Shown one piece after another: positions 18,146-27,326 of a stretch of DNA of 64,000 bases (positions within the stretch are counted from its first letter, which is position 1; every line of letters begins with the position of its first letter). The notes beneath the pieces are model-generated. The model did no database searches and was not told where the DNA came from. It saw nothing but the letters and a program-made list of their open reading frames with translations. Source of the stretch: Bacteroidia bacterium (GTDB lineage: Bacteria > Bacteroidota > Bacteroidia > NS11-12g > UBA9320); contig JAOLBX010000003.1 in NCBI GenBank assembly GCA_028339355.1, positions 62,001 through 126,000 of the forward strand, in the 5' to 3' direction. The translations under genes were made by a program, and so were the position numbers.

Positions 18146-19045
18146 TTAGGGCATTATTTCTACTTTCCAAAGTATGAGACGACGGTCATCACTACAACTT
18201 ACAAACATATTTTCTTCTACCCATTCCACTTTATTGATGCAGTTAGTATGCCCATCATTGCGACCAAAGTCTATTACCTTCAGTAATTCTATGTTAGCAT
18301 TCCATAATTTTATGGTTTTATCCATACTACTACTCAGCAAGATTTCACCATTATAACTAAGACTCTTCGCCTGATACTCATGGGCAGGAACAGAGTGCAC
18401 TTCTTTTCCTATTGTAAGATCCCAAGCCCGAATACTTGCGTCTCTTCCTGTACTCACTAGCGTGTTTTCATCCAATAATGCTAAAGCAAAAACAGAATTC
18501 GTGTGACCTTCTAGTTTCCGTTCGAGTACATATGAACGTTTGTCCAACTGATAGATTGAATTGTCAGAAGCTCCAATAAAAATGTAATTTTCACTCTCAA
18601 CAACACATCTCAGACTATCTGCGGCCAATATCATGTTATTGACTTTAAAATTCCCGTCGATTCCTTGAGCTATTGTTTTCGGACGAAGTAATACTCCATC
18701 TTCTCCACCACTTATCTTGTCACGTATAAAGAAAACACCTCCTTGATGCAGTTGTGTAGTCTCTAGTAGTTGGTTATTTTCTAAATTTACATTGTATATC
18801 TTACCGGTTCTGCTTCCCAATTTTAACATATTGCCTTGCTTCCAAATACTATAAAAAGCTTCACCTCCTTGCAAGACCAAGATCCCGTTCTCAGGATTTA
18901 CTAAATCCCATTTTACTACATATCCCTCTGCTCCTGCAGAGTATATAGTTCTTTCCTTCTTATCAAACACAAAATCATATACGGCATCCTTGTGCCCTTG
19001 TAAATGTGCTACCTTTGTAATCTGAATATTTGGTCTACGTGCCAC
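18146..19045 (-). CDS. WD40-repeat protein
   Basis: A beta-propeller of about seven WD40 blades within 300 residues. Typical repeats are GHTNSVFALALLDENTLVSTGRD-like and SYNGEILLSSSMDKTIKLWN-like, the latter ending in the WD-type dipeptide. There is no signal peptide, so it is probably a cytoplasmic scaffold whose partners are unknown. The start is uncertain because no ATG precedes the first blade. A GTG at 19045 or 19084, or an ATT at 19021, are the options. It runs divergent from, and overlaps, the start of the phosphopantetheinyl transferase gene. Confidence 0.8.
   Translation of the reverse strand: MARRPNIQITKVAHLQGHKDAVYDFVFDKKERTIYSAGAEGYVVKWDLVNPENGILVLQGGEAFYSIWKQGNMLKLGSRTGKIYNVNLENNQLLETTQLHQGGVFFIRDKISGGEDGVLLRPKTIAQGIDGNFKVNNMILAADSLRCVVESENYIFIGASDNSIYQLDKRSYVLERKLEGHTNSVFALALLDENTLVSTGRDASIRAWDLTIGKEVHSVPAHEYQAKSLSYNGEILLSSSMDKTIKLWNANIELLKVIDFGRNDGHTNCINKVEWVEENMFVSCSDDRRLILWKVEIMP
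18990..19017 (+). promoter_or_regulatory. Promoter TTG-N17-TACCTTTG for the phosphopantetheinyl transferase-SDR pair
   Basis: TACCTTTG at 19010-19017 has a TTG 17 bases upstream (18990-18992). It lies inside the 5' part of the divergent WD40 gene, so the two transcripts may interfere. Confidence 0.5.
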
Positions 19046-19644
19046 TACATACGAAGAAACATATAAAGAACGGAATAGTTGCACTGTGGCACATCACAGA
19101 GACCAAACAGCAACTTCAAAGGCTATTACCAAAATCGTGGCTAGACACACTTGATTTGAACAAAGTGAGCCGACATAATCTAGCTGCCAGAGTGCTTGCA
19201 CACACGGTAAAACCAAATTTTGCCCCAATAGAAAAAGATGAATATGGTAAACCGTACTTTGACAGCATAAACCACAAAATATCTTTAACACATGCCGGTG
19301 ATTATGCCGGTTTTATGCTTACCGAGCGGAGAGACTGCGGTATAGACATGGAAGAAATAAACGAGCGTATTCGTAGAATCCAATCAAAATTTGTTCGAGA
19401 AGATGAAGAAGACTTTTTAGCTGAAGACCTTCGTGGTCTCTTTGCCATCTGGTGTGCTAAGGAAACAATGTACAAGTATTATGGACTGAAGGCATTGGAT
19501 TTTAAAATGCACATGAAGCTAGATTATAAGAAACTACAGGAAAAAGGAACGCTCACAGGACATATTAACAAGGGTGAATATTCTCAAACTTTGGAACTAG
19601 ATTATGAGTTTTTTGAAAATTACCTAATCTTGCACACAGTATAA
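19030..19644 (+). CDS. 4'-phosphopantetheinyl transferase family protein
   Basis: A 204-residue enzyme that moves the phosphopantetheine arm of CoA onto a Ser of a carrier protein. The key blocks are ISLTHAGDYAGFML, CGIDMEEI (Mg-binding Asp and Glu) and FAIWCAKETMYKYYGL (the WxxKE motif), as in AcpS/Sfp-like enzymes. The start is TTG at 19030 or GTG at 19039, both just downstream of a -7 element. Its TAA overlaps the SDR ATG (TAATG). It may serve fatty-acid or other carrier proteins encoded elsewhere. Confidence 0.85.
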   Translation: MVYVPLHTKKHIKNGIVALWHITETKQQLQRLLPKSWLDTLDLNKVSRHNLAARVLAHTVKPNFAPIEKDEYGKPYFDSINHKISLTHAGDYAGFMLTERRDCGIDMEEINERIRRIQSKFVREDEEDFLAEDLRGLFAIWCAKETMYKYYGLKALDFKMHMKLDYKKLQEKGTLTGHINKGEYSQTLELDYEFFENYLILHTV

Positions 19645-20417
19645 TGGGTAAAGTAATTTGGATAACAGGAGCGGGAAGCGGAATAGGCAAAGCCTTGGCT
19701 TTGGCTTACAATGAAAACGGAAACACAATAATCCTCTCTGGTCGTAAGAAAGAGCAATTGGAGGAAGTAGCCGCTTTACTTTCAAACTCTTATGTATTGC
19801 CAATGGATGTGGCAGATGAACTCGCTATTGCCAAGGCTGTATCAAAAGTCGAAACTAAATTTGACAAAGTAGATATTCTAATAAATAATGCCGGAGTAAG
19901 CCAGCGAGCATTGGTTACAGAAACAAGTAATGAAGTAGGTCGTAAGCTTATGGAAGTTAATTTCTTTGGCAGTGTACATCTCACCAAAGCTGTGCTGCCA
20001 CTAATACAAAAAGGCAGTACTGGAAATATAGTTGGAATGAGCAGTATTGTAGGAAAATTCGGTTTTCCCCTTCGCTCTTATTACGCAGCGAGTAAGCATG
20101 CTTTGCATGGCTTTTATGAAGCCTTAGGGTTAGAGCTCAAAGATACCAATATAAACACCACAGTAGTTTGTCCTGGTAGGATAAAAACAGACATTAGCAA
20201 AAATGCTCTAAAAGGTGATGGAGCAGCACACGCACAAATTGATCCAGGACAACAAAATGGTGTGGATGTAAACGTGTGTGCTAGAAAAATTAAACGAGGT
20301 ATAGCAAGAAATAAATCAGAAATATATGTAGGTGGTGGCGAAATACTATTTATCTATATCAAAAGGTATTTCCCTGCTTTATTTAGGTTTATTGCTAAGC
20401 GTATTAATCCTAATTAG
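19644..20417 (+). CDS. SDR family oxidoreductase
   Basis: A 257-residue short-chain dehydrogenase/reductase with the NAD(P) loop TGAGSGIG at residues 8-15, NNAGVSQR near 84, a catalytic Ser in MSSIVGKFGFP and YYAASKHAL (Tyr and Lys). This classical type resembles DHRS7-like reductases. A hydrophobic C terminus (LFRFIAKRINPN) may touch membranes. The substrate is unknown. It is coupled to the phosphopantetheinyl transferase gene by a one-base overlap. Confidence 0.9.
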   Translation: MGKVIWITGAGSGIGKALALAYNENGNTIILSGRKKEQLEEVAALLSNSYVLPMDVADELAIAKAVSKVETKFDKVDILINNAGVSQRALVTETSNEVGRKLMEVNFFGSVHLTKAVLPLIQKGSTGNIVGMSSIVGKFGFPLRSYYAASKHALHGFYEALGLELKDTNINTTVVCPGRIKTDISKNALKGDGAAHAQIDPGQQNGVDVNVCARKIKRGIARNKSEIYVGGGEILFIYIKRYFPALFRFIAKRINPN

Positions 20418-20482
20418 AACTATCTATCTTCATACAAAAGTTCATTCAAAATTCAGAACTCTTACGGTCTAATAAATTCAAT

Positions 20483-20513
20483 TTGCTCAACCCTCAATCT
20501 TCAAGTATCTTCG
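20483..20513 (+). promoter_or_regulatory. Promoter TTG-N20-TATCTTCG for the VOC gene
   Basis: TTG at 20483-20485 and TATCTTCG at 20506-20513 are 20 bases apart. The last four bases TTCG differ from the TTTG consensus at one position. The element ends 6 bases before a TTG start codon at 20520. Confidence 0.5.
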
Positions 20514-20519
20514 CGGGTC

Positions 20520-21572
20520 TTGAAAAAAGCAATAAGTGGTATACAACAAATGGGAATTGGAATTCCCAACGTACACGAGGCGTGGACGTGGTATCGTAAA
20601 AATCTAAGCATCGATGTTCCTGTCTTTGAAGAGGCAGCAACAGCGGCTCTAATGCTTCCATATACTGGTGGCAAACCACATGACAGACATGCTATTCTTG
20701 CATTGAATATGCAAGGTGGTGGTGGATTTGAAATATGGCAATACACCAGTCGTACTCCTGTGGCTGCTAGCTTTGATCCTAAGCTAGGTGACCTAGGCAT
20801 CAACATATGCAAAATAAAGAGTCCAGATGTAGACAAAGCCTTTGCTAATTTTGACAAAACCTATCTGGTTTCTAAACAGGTAGAAAGTACTCCAAATGGC
20901 TTAAAGCACTTTTTTGTAAAAGATCCATATGGCAACAAGTTTCAAATTATAGAATCAGATAATTGGTTCAGTAACCGTGGAGATGACACCGGAGGTGTGT
21001 ATGGTGCTATCCTTGGGGTATCCGACATAGAAAAATCTAAAGAATTTTATTGTTCTATTTTGGGATATGACAGAGTGCTTTGGGAAGGAGAAGGTCAATA
21101 CACAGACTACGCTTCTTTAAATAGCGGTAAGAGCACTTTCAAGCGAGCCATTCTTACCCATAGTAAAGATAGACAAGGCGGTTTTAGTCCACTGTTGGGA
21201 GCTTCTCAAATAGAGCTTGTACAAAACTTGGACGAAAAAGGACAAAATATTTACCAAGACAGGTATTGGGGAGACATAGGATTCATTCACCTTTGCTATG
21301 ATGTAATAGGCATGCAAGCTTTGAAAGAAGAGTGCGAGACGGCTGGTCATCCATTTACAGTGGATAGTGCAGATTCATTCGATATGGGTGAGGCTGCTGG
21401 ACATTTTTCGTATATAGAAGATCCCGATGGCACTCTCATAGAGTTTGTAGAGACTCACAAAATACCTATTTTTAAAAAAATAGGATGGTATCTCGACCTT
21501 CAAAAACGTGATGCTCTAAAACCATTACCAAGGTGGATGCTGAAAAGCATGGCACTGAACAGAAAAAAATAG
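20520..21572 (+). CDS. VOC (glyoxalase-like) protein, two domains
   Basis: A 350-residue vicinal-oxygen-chelate protein with two domains. The first covers about residues 5-150 (GIGIPNVHEAWTWYRKNL, then KDPYGNKFQIIE). The second covers about 160-305 (GAILGVSDIEKSKEFYCSIL, then EDPDGTLIEFVE). Such folds bind a metal and act in lyase, dioxygenase or epimerase reactions; the reaction here is unknown. Translation begins with TTG, chosen because a -7 element ends 6 bases before it. The next gene's true ATG follows 11 bases after the stop. Confidence 0.85.
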   Translation: MKKAISGIQQMGIGIPNVHEAWTWYRKNLSIDVPVFEEAATAALMLPYTGGKPHDRHAILALNMQGGGGFEIWQYTSRTPVAASFDPKLGDLGINICKIKSPDVDKAFANFDKTYLVSKQVESTPNGLKHFFVKDPYGNKFQIIESDNWFSNRGDDTGGVYGAILGVSDIEKSKEFYCSILGYDRVLWEGEGQYTDYASLNSGKSTFKRAILTHSKDRQGGFSPLLGASQIELVQNLDEKGQNIYQDRYWGDIGFIHLCYDVIGMQALKEECETAGHPFTVDSADSFDMGEAAGHFSYIEDPDGTLIEFVETHKIPIFKKIGWYLDLQKRDALKPLPRWMLKSMALNRKK

Positions 21573-21583
21573 AAAAGACAAAG

Positions 21584-23998
21584 ATGAAATTAAGAACAAT
21601 AGGGTTAGGCATATTTACAATAGCTATAGCTAGCATAGCCTATTGGGGTTATGATTTTGAACCTCCAGACGACCAAGAACAGCAAAACCCTGGATGGTAT
21701 GATCACTACTTAGCATTAAAAGGGGATGAGAACGGTAAAATACCCCGAGGACTTGAATCTAAATGGATGAAAGAAGATGCTGCAAATAAAATCCGTTTCA
21801 AAAAAACTGAGAATAATCTTCTCAATATAAAAGAAATAGGACCTGTAAATGTAGGTGGACGTACTAGAAGTATTGTGATAGACCATTCTGACCCAAATCA
21901 TCTAGTGGGTTCTGGAGTATCTGGAGGTGTATGGACGAGTAATGACAACGGGGCATCTTGGGGACCTGCAAATGATTTTGCCGCAACTCTAGCAGTAACT
22001 TCTATTACTCAGAGTCCTTTTGATAAAAATTTGTTTTACTATGGTACAGGTGAATCAGCAGGAAATGTAGACGCTGTAACTGGAGCTGGGCTTTTTAAAT
22101 CTACCGACGGGGCTAAGAGTTTTGAGCATTTGGAACATACGAATACTAGTGCTCTGAATGGAATATGGGAAGTAGAACATTCACTTACTAAAGACAGCAC
22201 CATCTATGTAGCAACTACAGGAGGTGGAATATGGCGTAGCACTGATGCAGGCGATTCGTTTTCTCGTATTTATGCTACTTCAGCTAGAGTTTACGAGCTG
22301 TCTGTATTTGAGAATGGCACTATTATGGCAGCTATTAACGGGTTGGGCATTATAAAAATAGATGAAAATGACCTGACTGTAACAAGGCTTAATGGCGGTG
22401 ACTGGCCGACCAGTGGATACGGTAGAACAAGTTTTGATTACTGTAAAGATTACCCAAACGTAATGTACGCCCAAGTAACCACCTCTAGCAGAAATGCATT
22501 ACAAGGATTGTACAAAACATCCAATGGAGGTATCTCATGGACCAAGAAAACAACGCCTGATGTTAACTATCTTTACTCTTGGTATTGCTTCAAATTATCA
22601 GTAGCACCGGGAGACTCTAATTTTGTATTGTCCCTCAGCAGCACCAACCCTCAGTATACCACAGATGGAGGAAATACCTGGAAGGACATGGCAAACCCTC
22701 ACTCTGACTACCATGAGGTGACGTGGTATGACGACACAAAATTCTTGTTAGGCAATGACGGCGGTATTCATCGTATGAATAAAAACTTTATGTCTCTTTA
22801 TACCTCATTAAACAATGGTTTAAACATAACTCAATTTTATGCCGGAGGATATTATCCTACTGGAGAGACGATCATAGGGGGTACTCAAGACAATGGGACA
22901 CAGTACTCTAACAAAGGAGCTGAAAGTTTCAGCAGAATCATGCACTCCGATGGAGCTTTTTGTGCTGTAAACCAACAAGATGAGACCGTGCGTTATGTCT
23001 CTACTCAAAATCTCAACATGTATCGTCAAGATGCATCAGGTTCTAAAAGAATAAGCGGCTATATAAAAAATCAAGTTGGTGGAGATGAGGGAGTTTGGTT
23101 TATCAGTCCGTTTGAAGTAAACATGCTCGATGGCAACCAGCTTTACGTACCTACCAGAAGAGCAACTTACCGCTCTACCGATAAAGGGTTAACTTGGACA
23201 GCACTTACTGCAGATTTATTGGGAGACAGCTATGCTGTTGGTTTAAGTAACAGCGATGACCCTATAGCGTACATCGGAGGGAGTTCATCTAGAATATACA
23301 GAGTGGATAACGCAGCAACAACAGAATCAAATCAAGAAGTAAGTCTGTGGACCACCAAATATCCTAACTTTTTGGGAAGTATGATAGGATGTATAGAAGT
23401 GGACCCGAATGATGAGGGAACCATATATTGTGGCCTTACCAACATAAGAAACAAAAGTAGAATATGGAGGGTAATAGATGCTGACACCGAAGAGCCTATT
23501 TGGGAAGACATAGGACAAGGTTTGCCAGAGAGTTTACCTGTGAACTGGATAGAAGTAGATCCACAGATGAGTACTCATATAATTGTGGGCACCGACTTTG
23601 GTTTGTATACATCTGTAAATAATGGAGCTAGTTGGAACAAAGAAGATAGAATACCGAATGTACCAGTAGATCAGGTAAGACTTCGAAATTCAGACAGAAA
23701 GCTATTCATATACACCCACGGTAGAGGTATATGGACAGCAGATTTAGCTGATAACATTGCAGTATCTATCGCAGACAAACAATTGAATGAAATAGGTATC
23801 TATCCTAACCCAACTTCAGATAGAATTCACATTTCTTCAAAACTTGATAGTGTAAATCTTTACAATTCCTTGGGAGAGAAATTGCTCGACAGCAGTGAAA
23901 ATGAAATAAGTGTAAGCCACTTGAAGAGTGGAACCTACTTTGTTGAAATTCTAAATGGTTCTAATAAAAGAATACAAAAAATAGTGATAACTCGATAG
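21584..23998 (+). CDS. Secreted beta-propeller (BNR/VPS10-like) protein with T9SS type A sorting domain
   Basis: An 804-residue exported protein. I start it at 21584 (MKLRTIGLGIF); the in-frame ATG at 21533 lies inside the VOC gene. After an N-terminal signal anchor come repeated propeller motifs such as SGVSGGVWTSNDNGASWG, GLFKSTDGAKSF and GGGIWRSTDAGDSF, the sortilin/BNR type. The last ~75 residues (GIYPNPTSDRIHIS to a Lys/Arg-rich end) are a T9SS type A sorting domain, so it is probably displayed or released at the surface. It is related in fold to the gene at 41174. The ligand or enzymatic role is unknown. Confidence 0.88.
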   Translation: MKLRTIGLGIFTIAIASIAYWGYDFEPPDDQEQQNPGWYDHYLALKGDENGKIPRGLESKWMKEDAANKIRFKKTENNLLNIKEIGPVNVGGRTRSIVIDHSDPNHLVGSGVSGGVWTSNDNGASWGPANDFAATLAVTSITQSPFDKNLFYYGTGESAGNVDAVTGAGLFKSTDGAKSFEHLEHTNTSALNGIWEVEHSLTKDSTIYVATTGGGIWRSTDAGDSFSRIYATSARVYELSVFENGTIMAAINGLGIIKIDENDLTVTRLNGGDWPTSGYGRTSFDYCKDYPNVMYAQVTTSSRNALQGLYKTSNGGISWTKKTTPDVNYLYSWYCFKLSVAPGDSNFVLSLSSTNPQYTTDGGNTWKDMANPHSDYHEVTWYDDTKFLLGNDGGIHRMNKNFMSLYTSLNNGLNITQFYAGGYYPTGETIIGGTQDNGTQYSNKGAESFSRIMHSDGAFCAVNQQDETVRYVSTQNLNMYRQDASGSKRISGYIKNQVGGDEGVWFISPFEVNMLDGNQLYVPTRRATYRSTDKGLTWTALTADLLGDSYAVGLSNSDDPIAYIGGSSSRIYRVDNAATTESNQEVSLWTTKYPNFLGSMIGCIEVDPNDEGTIYCGLTNIRNKSRIWRVIDADTEEPIWEDIGQGLPESLPVNWIEVDPQMSTHIIVGTDFGLYTSVNNGASWNKEDRIPNVPVDQVRLRNSDRKLFIYTHGRGIWTADLADNIAVSIADKQLNEIGIYPNPTSDRIHISSKLDSVNLYNSLGEKLLDSSENEISVSHLKSGTYFVEILNGSNKRIQKIVITR

Positions 23999-24008
23999 AG
24001 AGTGAACA

Positions 24009-25274
24009 CTACTTTAATTCTGAAATAATTGCTTCTCGCTGAGAAGTAAGATCGGCTTTTACTTCATCCGTTAAACCTAAATATGTAAGCTCTTTCCATA
24101 AGTGCGGAAATGAATCTATAAATCTATACCAACAAATACCCCCGTAAATACCTGCTGTGGTGAGCAGTATCCACCAGTATGATGGATAAAAATTTGCAGT
24201 AAGAATAGCAAGTATGACAGTAATGATAATAGCATGAAACATACCAACACCTGCTCTTACAGAGTCCCAAAAGACTACACTTTTAAACTTGCGTTTAGCA
24301 TACCGGTCTGCTAGTTTCCAGAAAAATAACCAAACTAAATACACTGGTAAGCTAAAAAACAACGTAGAAATTGCAATTATTGCCGACAAAAAATCAAATG
24401 ATTTGTCTCCTACATTGGAATCGTAAACATTGTGGGTCTTTAGAGCTTTTTTGTAATTGGCTACCTTATCAGCCAACTCCGCTCCCATTTTATTAGCCTT
24501 TTCTATTGACAACTCCCAGCTATCCATTATGCGATAAGAAACTGGTTTATAATTCTCATTGAGCATCATTGTATGTACCATCTCTTTCTCATCAACATAC
24601 TCACCTTTTGTTACCACTACATTAGAATCAAAACTATTTTTCACCGTACTCGTGACCATGTTTGTGAACTCTTTTTCATCGTTCTTTATCATCTCTATAT
24701 ACTCCAATACAGGAATAGGTTCATGATAGGTAACATGCACTGTTTGCATCAAAGTCCAAAACTTAGAATAATTGAGCGAAGTAGGAACAACATGCAAATC
24801 CATAGTAAAATTGCTTCTTTTTGCCATTTCTATAGCGATACCTGCAGTGCCATTTTTTACTGGCCGAACGGCCTTCTCGGGGTATGCTATTCCTTCACTA
24901 AAAATAAGAACAGAATCATTATTACTAAATCGCTTATAGAGCTCATCCATAGTTTCTGCATTTCCTTTACGTGCTGTTTCTGCATCTGCATCTCTCGCCC
25001 TGAAAATAGGCAGCAAACGCATGCCACGAAGTATATAATTAGCAACAGGCTTTTTGAAAGCATCTCCTCTAGCCAATATATACACCCTACGGCGAGTAAA
25101 ATGCCCCAATATCACTCCATCTAAAAAAGAATTAGGATGATTGCACGCTAAGAGCACCGGCATTCCTTTACTAAAGTTCTTCGTTCCATCAAAATGAATT
25201 TTCTTTACAAAAATCCCCAAGGGTTGTCTTAATGCATTTCTACAAAGGTGAAATATCCATTCTCCTCTTATCAT
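24009..25274 (-). CDS. Lysophospholipid (1-acylglycerol-3-phosphate) acyltransferase-like membrane protein
   Basis: A 421-residue PlsC-superfamily acyltransferase. The acceptor/catalytic block is NHPNSFLDGV near residue 46 (His, five residues, Asp, rather than the common four). A substrate block RLLPIFRARD follows, then FSEGIAYPE in place of FPEG. Three hydrophobic segments fill the last 120 residues. It probably acylates lysophosphatidate or a related lipid at the inner membrane; acyl preference is unknown. Its ATG overlaps the dnaG stop by one base. Confidence 0.82.
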   Translation of the reverse strand: MIRGEWIFHLCRNALRQPLGIFVKKIHFDGTKNFSKGMPVLLACNHPNSFLDGVILGHFTRRRVYILARGDAFKKPVANYILRGMRLLPIFRARDADAETARKGNAETMDELYKRFSNNDSVLIFSEGIAYPEKAVRPVKNGTAGIAIEMAKRSNFTMDLHVVPTSLNYSKFWTLMQTVHVTYHEPIPVLEYIEMIKNDEKEFTNMVTSTVKNSFDSNVVVTKGEYVDEKEMVHTMMLNENYKPVSYRIMDSWELSIEKANKMGAELADKVANYKKALKTHNVYDSNVGDKSFDFLSAIIAISTLFFSLPVYLVWLFFWKLADRYAKRKFKSVVFWDSVRAGVGMFHAIIITVILAILTANFYPSYWWILLTTAGIYGGICWYRFIDSFPHLWKELTYLGLTDEVKADLTSQREAIISELK

Positions 25275-27250
25275 TATCTTAATATTACTGTTCCTATTTG
25301 ATCTGTTATTTTTTTTCTAATCTCTTGCAAATTGGTATGCACATTCTGATAAATAGAGATATCCTCTTCAGTCTCTGCCGTTTTCAATCCTTCTTGGTTT
25401 TCGGTCATCAAAATATCAATGTGCTTCAATTTCACATAATTCAGATTTTCCACTACTTGACGCTTATAATTATCTTCATCGGTCTTAACTATTTTTTCAA
25501 AATTCTCTTCCCATCCTTTGCTCAAACTATATTTAACAGAGAGAGCATCTGCTGCTATTTTACTCGTTTTAGGATTTCGAATAAAGTACAATTCGTTGAG
25601 CACGTTGTCCTCTGTAAGGTACTCCAAGGCTTCCTTAAAAATAAGTGAGTACTCGTCGTCCATTGGCCATATCTCATCTTCTTCTAGTTCCTTGAAAATG
25701 AACTGTGCCACATTCTGCTCCTCGTCAAACTCTCTATCTGCGTATAGTATTAGGTTTCTCAACAATTCTAGTTCTTGATAATTTACCTTATCTACGTTTA
25801 GGGCCTCTGGAGATTTGAATTCCGTAAAATCAGGCACATAGTCAAAACCTGGAGGTGGCCCATCAGCTATATTTCGTTCTTCTTGTCGAGCTTCTCTTCG
25901 TGTCTCTCTTTCCTTTTGTTTTCTGTTGTCTAGCTTAAATTTATTGACTTCGTCAATAAGAATTCGCTCTGGAATCTCAAGTGATGTTGCCGTTTCATTG
26001 ATAAAAGCAGCTCGTTTCAGCGGGTCAGGTATAGAAGCTATATTCTCTGCAATTGCTCTTGCAGCTTCTGCTTTGTTTATTGGGTCATGTTTATTCTCAC
26101 CAAGCTTAATTTCGGATATTAGCTCAATGAAATTTTGAGCTTTTTCACTAACATAACTTTGAAACTCAGCAGTGCCGCGTTTCTGAATAAAACTATCCGG
26201 GTCCTCCCCCTCAGGAAATAATGCTACACGCACATTGAGTCCTGCTTCTAGAAGTGTACTAATGTGCTTTAAACTAGCATTCACACCTGCTACATCACCA
26301 TCAAAAAGCATGGTGATATTGTGCGTAAAACGCTTCAGCAAGCGAGCTTGTTCTTCTGTAAATGCTGTACCACTTGCAGCCACTACATTTTCTACTCCAC
26401 TCTGATTTAGACTCACCACATCCATGTATCCCTCTACCAGAAATACTTGATCCGACTTTCTAATTTGATTTTTGCTGATACTTAGCCCATACAACTGTTT
26501 ACGTTTTTCGTAAACTATGGTTTCTGGACTATTTAGGTACTTCGGAGCTTTGGTATCTTTCTTGATAATACGACCACCAAAACCAAGCACTTTGCCACTC
26601 ACATTGTATATAGGAAAGACGATACGCTCTATGAATGTATCTCGAAGATTACTTTCTATTATTCCCTGATCCTCATTTATTTTTTTTACTAGTCCAGCAT
26701 CAAAAAGCTGCTGCACGGTATAACCATTTTTGAGTCCTTCATTGAGCAGATGAGATTTTTCTGTACCACTCAGCCCTATCTGAAACTTATCTATAGTCTG
26801 TTGATTTATTCCTCTTTCGGTCAGATATGGCTTGTAGACCACCTTTCCATCTTGACTGTCATTTAATCTCTCGTAAAAATGTTTTTTGGCAAATTCCAAG
26901 CATACATAGACACCCTCTTTTATTCGAGCTTCCTCTTGCAGTTCGTCTACGTCAATATCTTCCTCTTCTATAGGAATATTGTACCTATCTGCCAGATGCT
27001 TAATAGCCAAGGGATACGACAATCCTTCGTGCTCCATGATAAACTGAAAGATATTGCCCCCTTGTCCGCAACTGAAGCACTTAAAAATCCCCTTACTAGG
27101 AGACACACTCATACTGGGGCTCTTGTCATCATGAAAAGGGCATAACCCCTTATAATTGGCTCCAGCACGTTTCAGCGTAACGTACTCTCCCACCACCTCT
27201 TCTATGGGTGCTACATCAAAAATCTTGTCTATAACCTGCGGTGGAATCAT
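25274..27250 (-). CDS. dnaG: DNA primase
   Basis: A 658-residue primase that lays RNA primers at the replication fork. The N-terminal zinc site is Cys37, His40, Cys58 and Cys61 (CPFH and CFSCGQGG). The catalytic core carries GFGGRII, and the TOPRIM domain has VEGYMDVVS (Glu) and MLFDGDVAG (Asp-x-Asp), where metal ions bind. The C-terminal helicase-binding region is divergent, as is usual. The neighbouring acyltransferase gene is coupled to it by a one-base overlap. Confidence 0.97.
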   Translation of the reverse strand: MIPPQVIDKIFDVAPIEEVVGEYVTLKRAGANYKGLCPFHDDKSPSMSVSPSKGIFKCFSCGQGGNIFQFIMEHEGLSYPLAIKHLADRYNIPIEEEDIDVDELQEEARIKEGVYVCLEFAKKHFYERLNDSQDGKVVYKPYLTERGINQQTIDKFQIGLSGTEKSHLLNEGLKNGYTVQQLFDAGLVKKINEDQGIIESNLRDTFIERIVFPIYNVSGKVLGFGGRIIKKDTKAPKYLNSPETIVYEKRKQLYGLSISKNQIRKSDQVFLVEGYMDVVSLNQSGVENVVAASGTAFTEEQARLLKRFTHNITMLFDGDVAGVNASLKHISTLLEAGLNVRVALFPEGEDPDSFIQKRGTAEFQSYVSEKAQNFIELISEIKLGENKHDPINKAEAARAIAENIASIPDPLKRAAFINETATSLEIPERILIDEVNKFKLDNRKQKERETRREARQEERNIADGPPPGFDYVPDFTEFKSPEALNVDKVNYQELELLRNLILYADREFDEEQNVAQFIFKELEEDEIWPMDDEYSLIFKEALEYLTEDNVLNELYFIRNPKTSKIAADALSVKYSLSKGWEENFEKIVKTDEDNYKRQVVENLNYVKLKHIDILMTENQEGLKTAETEEDISIYQNVHTNLQEIRKKITDQIGTVILR

Positions 27251-27275
27251 TGGTAGCTACAAATAAACAATATTA

Positions 27276-27301
27276 TAGCTCACGGTTGCAACCGTGAGCT
27301 A
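27276..27301. repeat. Perfect 26-bp palindrome between dnaG and the M20 gene
   Basis: Two 13-base arms, TAGCTCACGGTTG and CAACCGTGAGCTA, pair fully. It lies 25 bases from the dnaG ATG and 13 bases before the -7 element of the M20 gene, where the -33 region would be. It may be an operator or a REP-type element. Confidence 0.6.
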
Positions 27302-27314
27302 AAGGAAATCTTCA

Positions 27315-27322
27315 TACCTTTG
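27315..27322 (+). promoter_or_regulatory. -7 promoter element TACCTTTG for the M20 peptidase gene
   Basis: TACCTTTG ends 4 bases before the ATG at 27327, so the transcript is probably leaderless. The 26-bp palindrome covers the -33 region. Confidence 0.55.
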
Positions 27323-27326
27323 CCAA

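Noticed and set aside
21533-21583. ATG at 21533 as start of the T9SS propeller gene
   Set aside because: It lies inside the VOC gene and adds a Lys/Glu-rich stretch before the signal segment. The ATG at 21584 gives a normal exported N terminus.
24573-25124. 183-codon plus-strand frame opposite the acyltransferase
   Set aside because: It is antisense to a gene with clear PlsC motifs. The Cys/His/Ile-rich composition is typical of shadow frames.
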